This document shows positions 26,359 through 35,512 of a DNA stretch of 64,000 nucleotides, in pieces (position 1 is the stretch's first letter; every line of letters starts with the position of its first letter). The stretch lies in the NCBI GenBank assembly GCA_963766005.1, contig CAVXYG010000006.1, positions 406,382 through 470,381 of the forward strand. Reading direction: 5' to 3'. This DNA comes from CAVXYG01 sp963766005. GTDB lineage: Bacteria; Actinomycetota; Actinomycetes; S36-B12; GCA-2699445. The notes below the pieces were generated by a model. It saw only the letters and a list, made by a program, of their open reading frames with translations. It searched no databases and was not told the origin of the DNA. The translations under genes were made by a program, and so were the position numbers.

Positions 26359-27867
26359 GTGGTCAACGCGTCAGCCAGCAGCGCATCCATCATCGAGGCA
26401 GATGCCGACGCGATCGTCGTCGCGCTGCACAAGCACGGCGACGGGATCCGGGTCAACGCCGACGCCGCCGCGGTGCCCGACGACGTGCGACAGCTGCTCG
26501 ACCAGGCGTTCGACACCCTCGGGGCCGGCTCGGCCGCCGGCGACATCACCGTGGTCCCGAGCCCGGCTCCGATTCGGGCGCGACTCGTCATCGGTACCGC
26601 GCTGGGACCGCAGCGCAGCGACCTCGGATGGCACGAGCAGCTGCGGCGGGCGGCCGGGGCGGCAGCGCGAGCCAGCCGCAGCCATGCCTCTGTCGCCTAC
26701 GCGCTCCCCACGACCAGCCCCCAGGAGATCGCGGCTGTGCTCGAGGGAGCATTGCTCGGGGCGTACACCTTCGACACCTTCCGCACCACGACCGCGAAGC
26801 CGGCAAAGACCGAGACGGTGCAACTCCTGGGCGTCTCGGCAGACGATGCGGACGCCCGCGACGCGGTGGCCCGCGCCACCGGGATCGACGGCGCCGTGCG
26901 GTTCTGCCGCGACCTCGTGAACACGCCACCCGGCCATCTGCGGCCAACGCACTTCGCCGAGCGGGTGCGGACCGCGGCCGAGTCGGTCGGCCTCGACTGC
27001 GAGGTCATCGACAGCCAACGGCTGCACGCCGAGGGCAGCGGCGGAATCCTGGCCGTCGGCCAGGGGTCCTCCGACCCGCCCTGCCTCATCCGCCTCGGCT
27101 ACCGCCACCCGGGGGCCACCGCCAGCCTGGCACTGGTCGGCAAGGGCATCACCTTCGACTCCGGCGGACTGTCGCTGAAGCCCCCGAAGTCGATGGAGAC
27201 GATGAAGTGCGACATGTCCGGCGCCGCGGCCGTCGCCGCGACGCTCCTGGCCCTTGCCGCCCTGAAACCGGCCGTGAACGTCACCGGGTGGCTCGCCGTC
27301 GCCGAGAACATGCCCGGCGGCTCCGCGCAACGCCCCGGCGACGTCATCGCGATGTACGGGGGCACGACGGTGGAGGTGCTGAACACCGACGCCGAGGGCC
27401 GCCTGGTGATGGGGGACGCGCTGGTCCGAGCCGCCCGGGAGGAACCGAACGCCCTGATCGACATCGCGACCCTCACGGGGGCGCAGATGATCGCGCTCGG
27501 CATGACCACCGCCGGCGTCATGGGCAACCACAGCCAGCTGCGCGATCGTATCTGTCAGGTCGGCCACGAGGCCGGCGAGGCGCTGTGGCCGATGCCGCTA
27601 CCCCCTGAGCTGCGACCGTCACTCGATTCGCCCGTGGCCGATCTGAAGAACATCGGCGAGCCGAACAACGGCGGCATGCTCACCGCCGGGCTGTTCCTCC
27701 AGGAGTTCGTCCCCGATACGGTGCCCTGGGGCCACATCGACATCGCGGGCCCGGCCTTCAACAGCTCGGGGCCCAGCGGATATCTCCCCAAGGGCGGGAC
27801 TGGGTTCGGCGTGCGCACCCTTGTCGGCGTGGCCGAGTCGCTCGCCGCGGGATCGCTGCTGGCGTGA
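26359..27867 (+). CDS. pepA: Leucyl aminopeptidase (peptidase M17)
   Basis: Cytosolic two-metal aminopeptidase of about 502 residues that clips N-terminal residues from peptides. The catalytic C-terminal domain shows KGITFDSGGLSLKP (metal-binding Lys and Asp), KCDMSGAAAV, the M17 signature NTDAEGRL, and IATLTGAQMIALG; the N-terminal domain is less conserved, as usual. The start GTG at 26359 has GGGAGGG 5 bases upstream. It is followed by lpd after 82 bases. The same pairing with the E2 gene is found in mycobacteria. Confidence 0.95.
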   Translation: MVNASASSASIIEADADAIVVALHKHGDGIRVNADAAAVPDDVRQLLDQAFDTLGAGSAAGDITVVPSPAPIRARLVIGTALGPQRSDLGWHEQLRRAAGAAARASRSHASVAYALPTTSPQEIAAVLEGALLGAYTFDTFRTTTAKPAKTETVQLLGVSADDADARDAVARATGIDGAVRFCRDLVNTPPGHLRPTHFAERVRTAAESVGLDCEVIDSQRLHAEGSGGILAVGQGSSDPPCLIRLGYRHPGATASLALVGKGITFDSGGLSLKPPKSMETMKCDMSGAAAVAATLLALAALKPAVNVTGWLAVAENMPGGSAQRPGDVIAMYGGTTVEVLNTDAEGRLVMGDALVRAAREEPNALIDIATLTGAQMIALGMTTAGVMGNHSQLRDRICQVGHEAGEALWPMPLPPELRPSLDSPVADLKNIGEPNNGGMLTAGLFLQEFVPDTVPWGHIDIAGPAFNSSGPSGYLPKGGTGFGVRTLVGVAESLAAGSLLA

Positions 27868-27949
27868 GGTCGCGACATGCATGCGCCGAGGTGGTTGGAT
27901 TGACACAGTGATCATCGCCCGCACAGGCGCTGAGGGAACGGGAGACGCA

Positions 27950-29323
27950 GTGGAAGCACCGTACGACGTCGTCATCCTGGGCGGAGGCAGCGGCGGCTAC
28001 GCCTGCGCGCTGCGGGCCAGCCAGTTGGGCATGAAGGTCGCACTCATCGAAAAGGACAAGCTCGGTGGGACGTGCCTGCATCGCGGCTGCATCCCCACCA
28101 AGGCTCTGCTCCACGCCGCCGAGACTGCTGATGCGGTCCACCACGCCGGCCAGTTCGGGGTCTCTGCCACCTTCGGCGGCATCGACATGCCCACGGTCAA
28201 CAAGTACAAGGACGGGGTCGTCGGGCGCCTCTACAAGGGCTTGCAGGGGCTTGTGAAGAGCCGGGGCATCACCTATGTCGAAGGGATGGGCTCGCTGACC
28301 GGGCCCACGACCGTCACGGTCGACGGGACGCAGTACGCCGGACGCAGTGTCGTGCTGGCCTCGGGCTCCTACTCCCGGAGCCTGCCGGGCCTCGACATCG
28401 GCGGTCGCATCATGACCAGCGACGAGGCGCTCCGGCTGGACTGGATCCCGAAGTCGGTCATCGTGCTCGGTGGCGGCGTCATCGGTGTGGAGTTCGCCTC
28501 GGTCTGGCGCTCCTTCGGCACCGACGTCACGATCGTCGAGGCCCTCCCCCGACTCGTTCCCGCGGAGGACGCAGCGGTCTCCAAGGCTCTGGAGCGGGCC
28601 TTCCGCAAGCGCAAGATCGCGTTCAAGACCGGTGTTCGCTTCGCCTCCGCCCAGCAGGACGACGACGGTGTCACGGTGTCGCTGGAGGACGGCGGTTCGT
28701 TGCGCGCCGACCTGCTGCTCGTCGCCGTTGGGCGCGGCCCCAACACCTCCGGGATGGGCTACCAGGAGCAGGGGCTGGCCATGGATCGCGGTTTCGTCCC
28801 CACCGATGAGCGACTGCGCACCAACCTGCCCGACGTCTACGCGGTCGGGGACATCGTCCCGGGGCTGCAATTGGCGCACCGCGGCTTCCAGCAGGGCATC
28901 TTCGTGGCCGAGGAGCTGGCCGGGCTCAATCCGGCCCCGATCGACGAGATGGGCATTCCCCGGGTGACGTACTGCGAGCCCGAGATCGGCTCGATCGGGC
29001 TCACCGAAGAGCAGGCCGCGCAGCAGTACGGCACGGAGAACATCCACACCGTGGAGTACAACCTCGGCGGCAACGGCAAGAGCCAGATCCTCGCCACGAC
29101 GGGCTTCGTGAAGCTCGTGGGTGTCAAGGGCGGCCCCGTCATCGGCGTCCACATGATCGGCGCCCGCATGGGTGAGCAGATCGGGGAGGCGTCGCTGATC
29201 TACAACTGGGAAGCCCTGCCTGCCGAGGTTGCCCAACTCCTGCACGCGCACCCCACGCAGAACGAGGCGCTCGGCGAAGCGCACCTGGCGCTGGCCGGCA
29301 AGCCGCTGCATGCCCACGCCTGA
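27950..29323 (+). CDS. lpdA: Dihydrolipoamide dehydrogenase (E3)
   Basis: Flavoprotein of 457 residues that reoxidises dihydrolipoyl groups on 2-oxo acid dehydrogenase E2 subunits with NAD+. FAD-binding VVILGGGSGGYACALRA, redox disulphide GGTCLHRGCIPTKALL (Cys-x4-Cys), NAD-binding VIVLGGGVIGVEFASVW, YAVGDIV and the C-terminal catalytic HAHPTQNEAL (His-Glu pair) are all present. GGAG precedes the GTG at 27950. The E2 gene follows after 63 bases, so the two are probably co-transcribed. Confidence 0.97.
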   Translation: MEAPYDVVILGGGSGGYACALRASQLGMKVALIEKDKLGGTCLHRGCIPTKALLHAAETADAVHHAGQFGVSATFGGIDMPTVNKYKDGVVGRLYKGLQGLVKSRGITYVEGMGSLTGPTTVTVDGTQYAGRSVVLASGSYSRSLPGLDIGGRIMTSDEALRLDWIPKSVIVLGGGVIGVEFASVWRSFGTDVTIVEALPRLVPAEDAAVSKALERAFRKRKIAFKTGVRFASAQQDDDGVTVSLEDGGSLRADLLLVAVGRGPNTSGMGYQEQGLAMDRGFVPTDERLRTNLPDVYAVGDIVPGLQLAHRGFQQGIFVAEELAGLNPAPIDEMGIPRVTYCEPEIGSIGLTEEQAAQQYGTENIHTVEYNLGGNGKSQILATTGFVKLVGVKGGPVIGVHMIGARMGEQIGEASLIYNWEALPAEVAQLLHAHPTQNEALGEAHLALAGKPLHAHA

Positions 29324-29478
29324 GCAGTCAGACTGAGCCCAGACACCACCGGCGCCGCGAGCGCCCCGACGAAGGAGCCACGACACATGTCGGTCCCCGT
29401 CAACATGCCGCAGCTCGGCGAGAGCGTCACCGAAGGCACAGTCACCCGCTGGTTGAAGCAGGTGGGCGACGCGGTCAG

Positions 29479-29538
29479 CGCCGACGAGCCGCTGCTGGAG
29501 GTGTCCACCGACAAGGTCGACACCGAGATCCCCTCCCC
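29479..29538 (+). repeat. 60-base direct repeat in sucB, copy 1
   Basis: Identical over 60 bases to 29869-29928, one copy in each lipoyl-domain coding segment, 390 bases apart. It spans the lipoylated-lysine motif. Identity at synonymous positions points to recent duplication or gene conversion. Confidence 0.9.
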
Positions 29539-29868
29539 CGCCTCCGGCGTCGTGCTGCAGATCATCGCGGATGAGGACGATGTCGTCGAGGTCGGCGGAG
29601 CGCTTGCGCTCATCGGCGAGCCCGGCGAGGCGCCGGCGCAGGGCGGGCCTGCCCCGGCAGCAACGCCGGAGCCGACCGCAGCGCCGCCGACACCCCAGGC
29701 CTCCGCGCCGGAGCCGACCCCTGCGGCAGCCGCGCCGGCGGCGCAGTCGATGCCGGAATCGCACGGCGGCGACGCCGGCGGGACCGCGGTCCTCCTGCCG
29801 GCGCTCGGGGAGAGCGTCACCGAAGGCACCGTCACACGGTGGCTCAAGGAGATCGGCGAGTCCGTGGA

Positions 29869-29928
29869 CGCCGACGAGCCGCTGCTGGAGGTGTCCACCG
29901 ACAAGGTCGACACCGAGATCCCCTCCCC
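29869..29928 (+). repeat. 60-base direct repeat in sucB, copy 2
   Basis: Second copy of the exact repeat at 29479-29538, encoding the core of the second lipoyl domain. The flanking codons differ, so exact identity stops sharply at both ends. Confidence 0.9.
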
Positions 29929-31127
29929 GGTAGCCGGCGTGCTGCTTGCGATCTCCGTCGGCGAGGACGAGACCGCCGAGGTCGGCGCGGAGCTCGGCTT
30001 CATCGGAGCGCCGGGAGCAGCGCCGGCGGCCGAGAAGCCCGCGCCGGCTCCCGAGCCCGCGGCTGCGCCGGCCGCGGCTGCGCCCGCTGTGCCCAGCCCC
30101 GCCCCGGCGAAGCCCGCTGCCCCCATTCCTGCCCCGGCGAAGCCCGCGGCCCCCTCGCGCCCCGTCTGCGGCACCCTCGTCGACCGGAGCCGGGAGCCAC
30201 GCCTACGTCACCCCGCTGGTGCGCAAGCTCGCCGGCCAACTCGGTGTCGATCTCGACTCGGTCAAGGGCACCGGCGTGGGAGGTCGTATCCGGCGCCAGG
30301 ACGTGTCGGCAGCCGCCGAGGCCGCCACGGCTGCAGCTGCAGCGGCAACCGGCCCCGGCCGCGGCGCCCGCCGCCCGGGCACCGGCCCCCGCCCCCGCGC
30401 CGAGCCCGCTGCGCGGCAAGACCGAGAAGATGTCGCGTCTGCGCAAGGTGATCGCCAAGCGGATGGTGGAGTCGCTGCAGGTCTCCGCGCAGCTCACGAC
30501 GGTCGTGGAGGTCGATGTCACCGGCGTCGCCCGGCTGCGGGCCCGCGCGAAGGATGCGTTCTTCGCGCGGGAGGGCGTGAAACTCTCCTTCCTCCCGTTC
30601 TTCACCAAGGCCGCTGTCGAGGCGCTGCAGGCGTACCCGGTGGTCAACGCCTCGATTGATGTCGACGCCGGCACCGTGACGTACCACGACGCCGAGCATC
30701 TCGGCATCGCCGTCGATACCGAGCGCGGCCTGCTGGTCCCCGTGATCCGTGACGCGGGCGACCTGAACATCGCCGGCCTCGCGAAGCGGATCGCCGACCT
30801 TGCCGAGCGCACGCGGACGAACAAGGTGACGCCGGACGAGTTGTCCGGGGGCACGTTCACGCTGACGAACACCGGCAGCCGCGGCGCACTCTTCGACACC
30901 CCGATCATCAACCAGCCCCAGGTCGGCATCCTGGGAGTTGGTGCGGTCGTCAAGCGACCGGTCGTCGTCCCCGATCCCGTCGGAGGGGAGGCGATCGGTG
31001 TGCGCAGCATGGTCTACCTCGCGCTCTCCTACGACCATCGCCTCGTCGATGGCGCCGATGCGGCCCGGTACCTGAACACCGTCAAGACCCGGTTGGAAGG
31101 CGCCGCGTTCGAGGCAGATCTCGGGTT

Positions 31128-31936
31128 GTGACGACCGGAGCCGCCGAGGAAGTCGTCGAGCGGGTCTCGGCCCTGCTGCGTGGTACCGCCGCCACGGCCG
31201 TGCTGCCGAGATTTGGCTCTGCCGATACCGGGGTGAGCGAGAAGCGGCCCGGCGACTGGGTGACGGACGCGGATCTGGAGTCCGAGGCGCTGCTGTCCTC
31301 GGCTCTGCCCAGTGTTGTGCCCAACTCCACCGTCGTCGGGGAGGAAGGCGTCCACGCCGACCCGCAAGTGCTCCAGCGGCTGTCGCAGGACCGCCCGGTG
31401 TGGCTGATCGACCCCGTCGACGGCACCGCGAACTTCGCCGCCGGCAGGGAGCCGTTCGCGATGATGGTCGCACTGGTGGTCTCGGGTGCGGTGACGCACG
31501 GGTGGATTCTGCTGCCGGCCAGGACCGACTGGTCACGGCGGTGCGCGGTGACCGGGCGCTGCTCGACGGCCGCCCCTGCCCGTCGGCAGGGGCGCGCACC
31601 CGGCCACGCGGCTTCCTGCCGCTCCCCGCTCTCCCACCGGCGCAGGGCCAGCGCGTCGAGGCTGCCAGCACCGGGCAGGCGACGTTGCTGCCGTCGGTGT
31701 GGTGCGCCGGCGCCGAGTACCTGGAGATTGTTGCGGGCCGGGCCGATTTCGCCTACTTCACGGTCAGCATGCCGTGGGATCACGCTGCGGGTGCACTCGC
31801 ACTGACGGTCATGGGCGGTCGCGCGGCGTATCTCGACGGGCAGCCCTACACGCCGTTGGACGAGAGCCGGCGGGGCCTGCTCGTCGCCCGTACCCCGGAG
31901 GTCTGGCACATCGTCCGCGCACTCCTGCGCGGCTGA
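31128..31936 (+). pseudogene. Inositol monophosphatase-family protein, frameshifted
   Basis: The GTG at 31128 overlaps the sucB stop (GTGA). The first frame gives GDWVTDADLESEALL, VVGEEG and the metal-binding DPVDGTANFAAG of Mg-dependent inositol monophosphatase-like enzymes (also FBPase and PAP phosphatases). After THGWILLPA, near 31510-31520, the frame must shift by the equivalent of one lost base; then the other frame continues AGQDRLVTAVRGDRALLDG to AYFTVSMPWDHAAGALAL, the family's C-terminal metal site, ending at 31936. A 4-base slip in the local GGCC repeat would explain it. Substrate unknown. Confidence 0.85.
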
Positions 31937-32047
31937 CGGTTTCGGCGGCCACCACGACGCTGTGCTGGCTCCGGGTCACACCTGTGCAGGACTTCCCCGC
32001 CGCCTCGGCGCCGCGGCATTGCCGGGCCCGTGCGAGACCGAGCACGC

Positions 32048-33223
32048 TCAGGCACGGTTGCGGCCGAACGCCTCGTGAGCGGACACCCACTCCTCTGCCA
32101 GGATCGCGCTGGCGAGCGAGACCTCGCCCGCCAGCACGGTTGCCGCGCAGATCTCGGCGAACTTGTTGACCTTCCCCGGTCCGGCGCACCCCAGCATCGA
32201 CAGGCACTCCTGCTGCGTCGGCAGCATCGTCCCGCCACCGACGGTTGCCACGATCAGGGCCGGCAGGGTGATCGACCAGTAGTAGTCGCCGTTGTCGAGC
32301 AACTGGGTGTCGGTGATGCTCGCGTGCGACTCCGCCACATTGGCGACGTCCTGGCCCGTGGCGATGGCGAGGGCGGCCAACGCGTTGGCGGCGTGCGCAC
32401 CGTTGCTCGCCGCGCCAGCCATGAAGGATCCCGCCTGCGCATACTGCCTCACCCGGAAGAGGTCCTGCGGCGAGACGCGCATCTGGTCGCCCAGAACACC
32501 GGCCGGGATCGTCGCCTCGGCCACGACGCGCTTGCCCCGGCCGCGCAGCGCGTTGATCTGGGAATGCTTCTTGTCGGTGTCGATGGCGCCCGACAGCACG
32601 AAATCGGGCCGACCAGGGTGCGTCGCCTTGATCCAAGCGCACGCCGCGAGGGTCGCCCGCCCCACCATGTTCTGTCCCGCGGCATCCCCGGTGGTGAAGT
32701 TGAACCGCAGGTACCTCAGGGGCCCGACGGCGTACTGGTCGATGTCGAGGAGCTTGCCGCTGCTGGTGGTGGACTCGGCAGCGATCCGGATCCGGTCGGT
32801 GTGCTCCTCGATCCACGTCCCGAACTCTCGGGCGGCCCGGGCGTCGTTCAGGACGAAGACCGGAGCGCGCTGCATCCGATCGTCGACGACGGTGGTGCGC
32901 ACCCCGCCGGCCTCCGACAGCAGGCGCATCCCCCGGTTGTACGAGGCGACGAGCGTTCCCTCGGTGGTGGCCAACGGGACGTAGAACTCCCCCCGCGCAT
33001 GCTCGCCGTCGACGAGCAGCGGTCCGGCCAGCCCGATCGGCACCTGGGCGACCCCGAGGAAGTTCTCCACGTTGCCCGGCAGTTGGCCGGGGCTCAACGA
33101 GTAGGAGCCGACGTTCGTGGTCGATGCCCCCGTCGCCTCTTCGATGAAGGCTCGCCGCGTCGCGGCCATCGCCTCGGTGTAGTCGTCCTGGTGGTCCCTC
33201 GGCACGACGCGTCGTCCAGCCAT
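32048..33223 (-). CDS. Hydroxymethylglutaryl-CoA reductase (class I-like)
   Basis: A 391-residue HMG-CoA reductase, which makes mevalonate from HMG-CoA with NADPH. Family features: ENFLGVAQVPIGLAGPL (residues 53-69), catalytic Glu88 in TTEGTLVAS, Lys218/219 in DTDKK, Asp292 in ATGQDVAN, and a C-terminal histidine in SAHEAFGRN. The cofactor motif usually written DAMGMN reads DAAGQN (180-185), so the enzyme is divergent. No other mevalonate gene lies in the window; the product may be mevalonate for isoprenoids or another branch. The ATG at 33223 has only a weak CAGGG upstream. It diverges from a lipase gene. Confidence 0.85.
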   Translation of the reverse strand: MAGRRVVPRDHQDDYTEAMAATRRAFIEEATGASTTNVGSYSLSPGQLPGNVENFLGVAQVPIGLAGPLLVDGEHARGEFYVPLATTEGTLVASYNRGMRLLSEAGGVRTTVVDDRMQRAPVFVLNDARAAREFGTWIEEHTDRIRIAAESTTSSGKLLDIDQYAVGPLRYLRFNFTTGDAAGQNMVGRATLAACAWIKATHPGRPDFVLSGAIDTDKKHSQINALRGRGKRVVAEATIPAGVLGDQMRVSPQDLFRVRQYAQAGSFMAGAASNGAHAANALAALAIATGQDVANVAESHASITDTQLLDNGDYYWSITLPALIVATVGGGTMLPTQQECLSMLGCAGPGKVNKFAEICAATVLAGEVSLASAILAEEWVSAHEAFGRNRA

Positions 33224-33259
33224 CCCTGCACCCAACCACAGATCGCAGTCCAAGAGCCC

Positions 33260-33265
33260 TAGGCT
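33260..33265 (+). promoter_or_regulatory. -10 element of the lipase gene
   Basis: TAGGCT predicts transcription near 33272, giving a leader of about 12 bases that is mostly the ribosome-binding site GGGAGGGA before the ATG at 33284. Confidence 0.5.
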
Positions 33266-33283
33266 GGCGATCGGGAGGGATCC

Positions 33284-34387
33284 ATGTTCGTTGCCACTGC
33301 CACAGGTCCGACGTTCGACCAGTTGCGTCCTTTGAAGCCTGCCGTCACTGCCGAGTCGGAGGATCGAGGGGCCTTTCCGGTGCATCCGGATTTGCTCGAC
33401 CGGCTGCTGCGCCACGATCCCGGGGCCGATGGGCAAGCCGATCCCGTGGTCGCGCACGCCTTGTCCGTGTGCGCCGCCTACGCCTACGCCTCGGTCGTGG
33501 GCTTCGGCGACGAGCCGGACACGCTGGCCCGGATGATGGCGCGGCTCGGCATGCCCGGCAACCGCGTCCTCATGGTGGCCGAGCGCATCGATGCGGCGTT
33601 CGTCGTGGCGAGCGGCTTCCTCATCCAAAGCGCGGACGGCCGCGCGGTGATCCTCGCCTACCGGGGTACCGAGCCGTTCAACGTCGCGAACTGGATGACG
33701 GATGCCGACATCAACAACGGCCCGGTGACCATCGAGGTGGGCGGGCTCGACTACTCGGTGCATCCCGGGTTCTACCGCAACGTCCGGGCGGTGCGATCCC
33801 CGCTCATCGCTGCGCTGCACCGGGCGCACCAGGGACGCTCCATCATCGACGGGTCACCGGTGGCCGAGCCGATGGCGGCGCTGCACCTGACCGGGCACAG
33901 CCTCGGCGCCGCGATGGCGGTACTGCAGGGCCTGCTGCTGCTCGAGGACCCGGCATACCGAGAGCTGGCAGCGGTGCTGCGGTCCTGCTACGGCTTCGGC
34001 CAACCGATGATCGGGCCGAAGTCGCTGGCCGACACCCTCACCGTGAGCGGGCAGGAGCAACGATTCCTGCGCTTCATCTACCACAAGGACGTCGTGCCCG
34101 GGCTGCCGCCGCGCGGCCTGGGTGACTACGCACACTTCGGACCGCAGTACGAAGTGGCATCCGAGGGAGGGTACCGACGCGTCGAGCGGTACCAGCGTCA
34201 GTCGTCGTTCCTGGCCATCCCACTGGCCCCGGTGCAGTTCGTGTCCAACCGCCTGCCCTTGCTGCGCCGCATCCCGTTCCCCTACTCGCTGGACGATCAC
34301 CTGCCGCTGAACTACGTGGAGTGGCTTGCTCCGGAGGGCCAGGCGAGCGAGTACGGCGACTACCGCTCCTGGCTCGGGAACGCCTGA
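33284..34387 (+). CDS. Class 3 (fungal-type) lipase/esterase family protein
   Basis: A 367-residue alpha/beta hydrolase of the lipase class 3 group. The nucleophile elbow is LTGHSLGAAMA with Ser206, and VILAYRGTEPFNVANWMTDAD matches the oxyanion/strand region that precedes it; KDVVPGLPP carries a likely catalytic Asp and DDHLPLNYVEW the likely His. No signal peptide is visible, so it is probably cytosolic or membrane-peripheral. GGGAGGG precedes the ATG. The substrate (triacylglycerol or other ester) cannot be read. Confidence 0.85.
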   Translation: MFVATATGPTFDQLRPLKPAVTAESEDRGAFPVHPDLLDRLLRHDPGADGQADPVVAHALSVCAAYAYASVVGFGDEPDTLARMMARLGMPGNRVLMVAERIDAAFVVASGFLIQSADGRAVILAYRGTEPFNVANWMTDADINNGPVTIEVGGLDYSVHPGFYRNVRAVRSPLIAALHRAHQGRSIIDGSPVAEPMAALHLTGHSLGAAMAVLQGLLLLEDPAYRELAAVLRSCYGFGQPMIGPKSLADTLTVSGQEQRFLRFIYHKDVVPGLPPRGLGDYAHFGPQYEVASEGGYRRVERYQRQSSFLAIPLAPVQFVSNRLPLLRRIPFPYSLDDHLPLNYVEWLAPEGQASEYGDYRSWLGNA

Positions 34388-34609
34388 CGCCGGCAGGGGG
34401 GTCCAGAGGCAACGGTTTCTCGCTGCGCCGCGGCTGCCGCGTGCGCACGTCGGGGCATCGGTCGTGGGCGGTTGTCCGGATGGCGGGCATCGCTTCATCG
34501 GCCCCTCGGTCGCGCTGCCCGGGCGCCGCGGGGCGGACTCCGCGGTGATCCTCGACTCACGGGGGCCGATCGGGATGCCCGCAGCGGCGGCGCCCGCGAG
34601 ACTAGATGC

Positions 34610-35512
34610 ATGCCAAGCACATCAGTGGTCGCCATCACGGGCGCCTCAGGCCTCATCGGTGCTGCACTCACCGCGTCGCTCCGCGGCGACGGCGTCGAGG
34701 TGCGGCGCCTGGTCCGCCGCCAGCCCCGCGACTCCGGCGAGATCCAGTGGCAGCCGGGGACGGAGCTCGACCCGGGTCGCCTGGAAGGAGTGACCGCGGT
34801 GGTGCACCTCGCCGGCGCGGGGGTGGGCGACCACCGCTGGACGACCGCCTACAAGCGTGAGATCCGAGAGTCGCGAGTGCAGGGCACCGACACCATCGCA
34901 AGAGCGGTGGCGGCCATGCCCACGCCGCCGCACGTCCTGGTCTCGGCATCGGCGATCGGGTTCTACGGCGACACCGGCGATCGAGCGGTGGACGAATCGG
35001 ATACCGCCGGCTCCGGTTTCCTCGCCGAGGTCGTCCGGCAGTGGGAAGCAGCGGCGCAACCGGCCCGCGCTGCCGGGGTCCGCGTGGTCCATCCCCGTAC
35101 CGGTCTGGTCTGCAGCAGCAAGGGCGGGACCTGGGCACGGCTGCTTCCGCTCTTCCGCGCCGGCATCGGCGGCCGACTCGGCAACGGGCGGCAGTACTGG
35201 TCGTGGATCTCCCTGCGCGATGAGGTCGCGGCGCTGCGGTACCTGATGGACGGCGCGCTGGAAGGTCCGGTGAACCTGACGGCTCCGCATCCGGAGACCA
35301 ACGCGGCGGTGACCAAGGCGATGGGCCAGGTGCTGCACCGACCCGCTGCGCTGCCCGTCCCCGCCTTCGCCCTGAAACTCGTGCTCGGCGAGTTCTCCGG
35401 CGAGGTGCTCGCCAGCACAAGGGTGCTGCCGACGCGTCTGTCGGAGGCCGGCTTCACCTGGCAAGATCCGGCGATCGACGACGCGATCAGGGCTGCGGCG
35501 GCTGGCTGGTGA
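34610..35512 (+). CDS. TIGR01777 NAD-dependent epimerase/SulA-like protein
   Basis: A 300-residue short-chain dehydrogenase-like protein of the TIGR01777/YfcH family. The Rossmann motif is VAITGASGLIGAALTASLRGDG at the N-terminus, followed by VVHLAGAGVGDHRWTTAYKREIRESR, SASAIGFYGD and a C-terminal DUF1731 segment (LPVPAFALKLVLGEFSGEVLASTRVLP). Reaction unknown. The gene precedes lipB in M. tuberculosis too (Rv2216). The ATG at 34610 has no ribosome-binding site; GAGACT six bases upstream may be a -10 for a leaderless message. The 3' end overlaps the convergent gene by 26 bases. Confidence 0.9.
   Translation: MPSTSVVAITGASGLIGAALTASLRGDGVEVRRLVRRQPRDSGEIQWQPGTELDPGRLEGVTAVVHLAGAGVGDHRWTTAYKREIRESRVQGTDTIARAVAAMPTPPHVLVSASAIGFYGDTGDRAVDESDTAGSGFLAEVVRQWEAAAQPARAAGVRVVHPRTGLVCSSKGGTWARLLPLFRAGIGGRLGNGRQYWSWISLRDEVAALRYLMDGALEGPVNLTAPHPETNAAVTKAMGQVLHRPAALPVPAFALKLVLGEFSGEVLASTRVLPTRLSEAGFTWQDPAIDDAIRAAAAGW

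Larger units (their letters stand above)
29387..31131 (+). pseudogene. sucB: Dihydrolipoamide acyltransferase E2 (SucB/DlaT), two frameshifts
   Basis: E2 core of a 2-oxo acid dehydrogenase, intact in all domains but split over three frames. Frame from ATG 29387 (AAGGAG upstream): two lipoyl domains, each with the lipoylated lysine in STDKVDTE. Next frame: the E3-binding domain SHAYVTPLVRKLAGQLGVDLDSVKG (about 30186-30320). Third frame: acyltransferase domain from LRGKTEKMSRLRKVIAKRM to the catalytic SYDHRLVDGADA. Each transition equals one extra base, near the CCCC at 30160-30163 and near 30340-30350, both in Pro/Ala linkers. Real inactivation of a central enzyme with perfect domains is unlikely, so sequencing error is the leading explanation. 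The two-lipoyl layout is the actinobacterial form. Confidence 0.93.

Noticed and set aside
26307..27608. GTG exactly at the predicted transcription start after TAGGGT, opening a 433-codon frame
   Set aside because: Its product is Arg/Gly-rich nonsense in another frame of the aminopeptidase gene, which has its own GTG with a strong ribosome-binding site at 26359.
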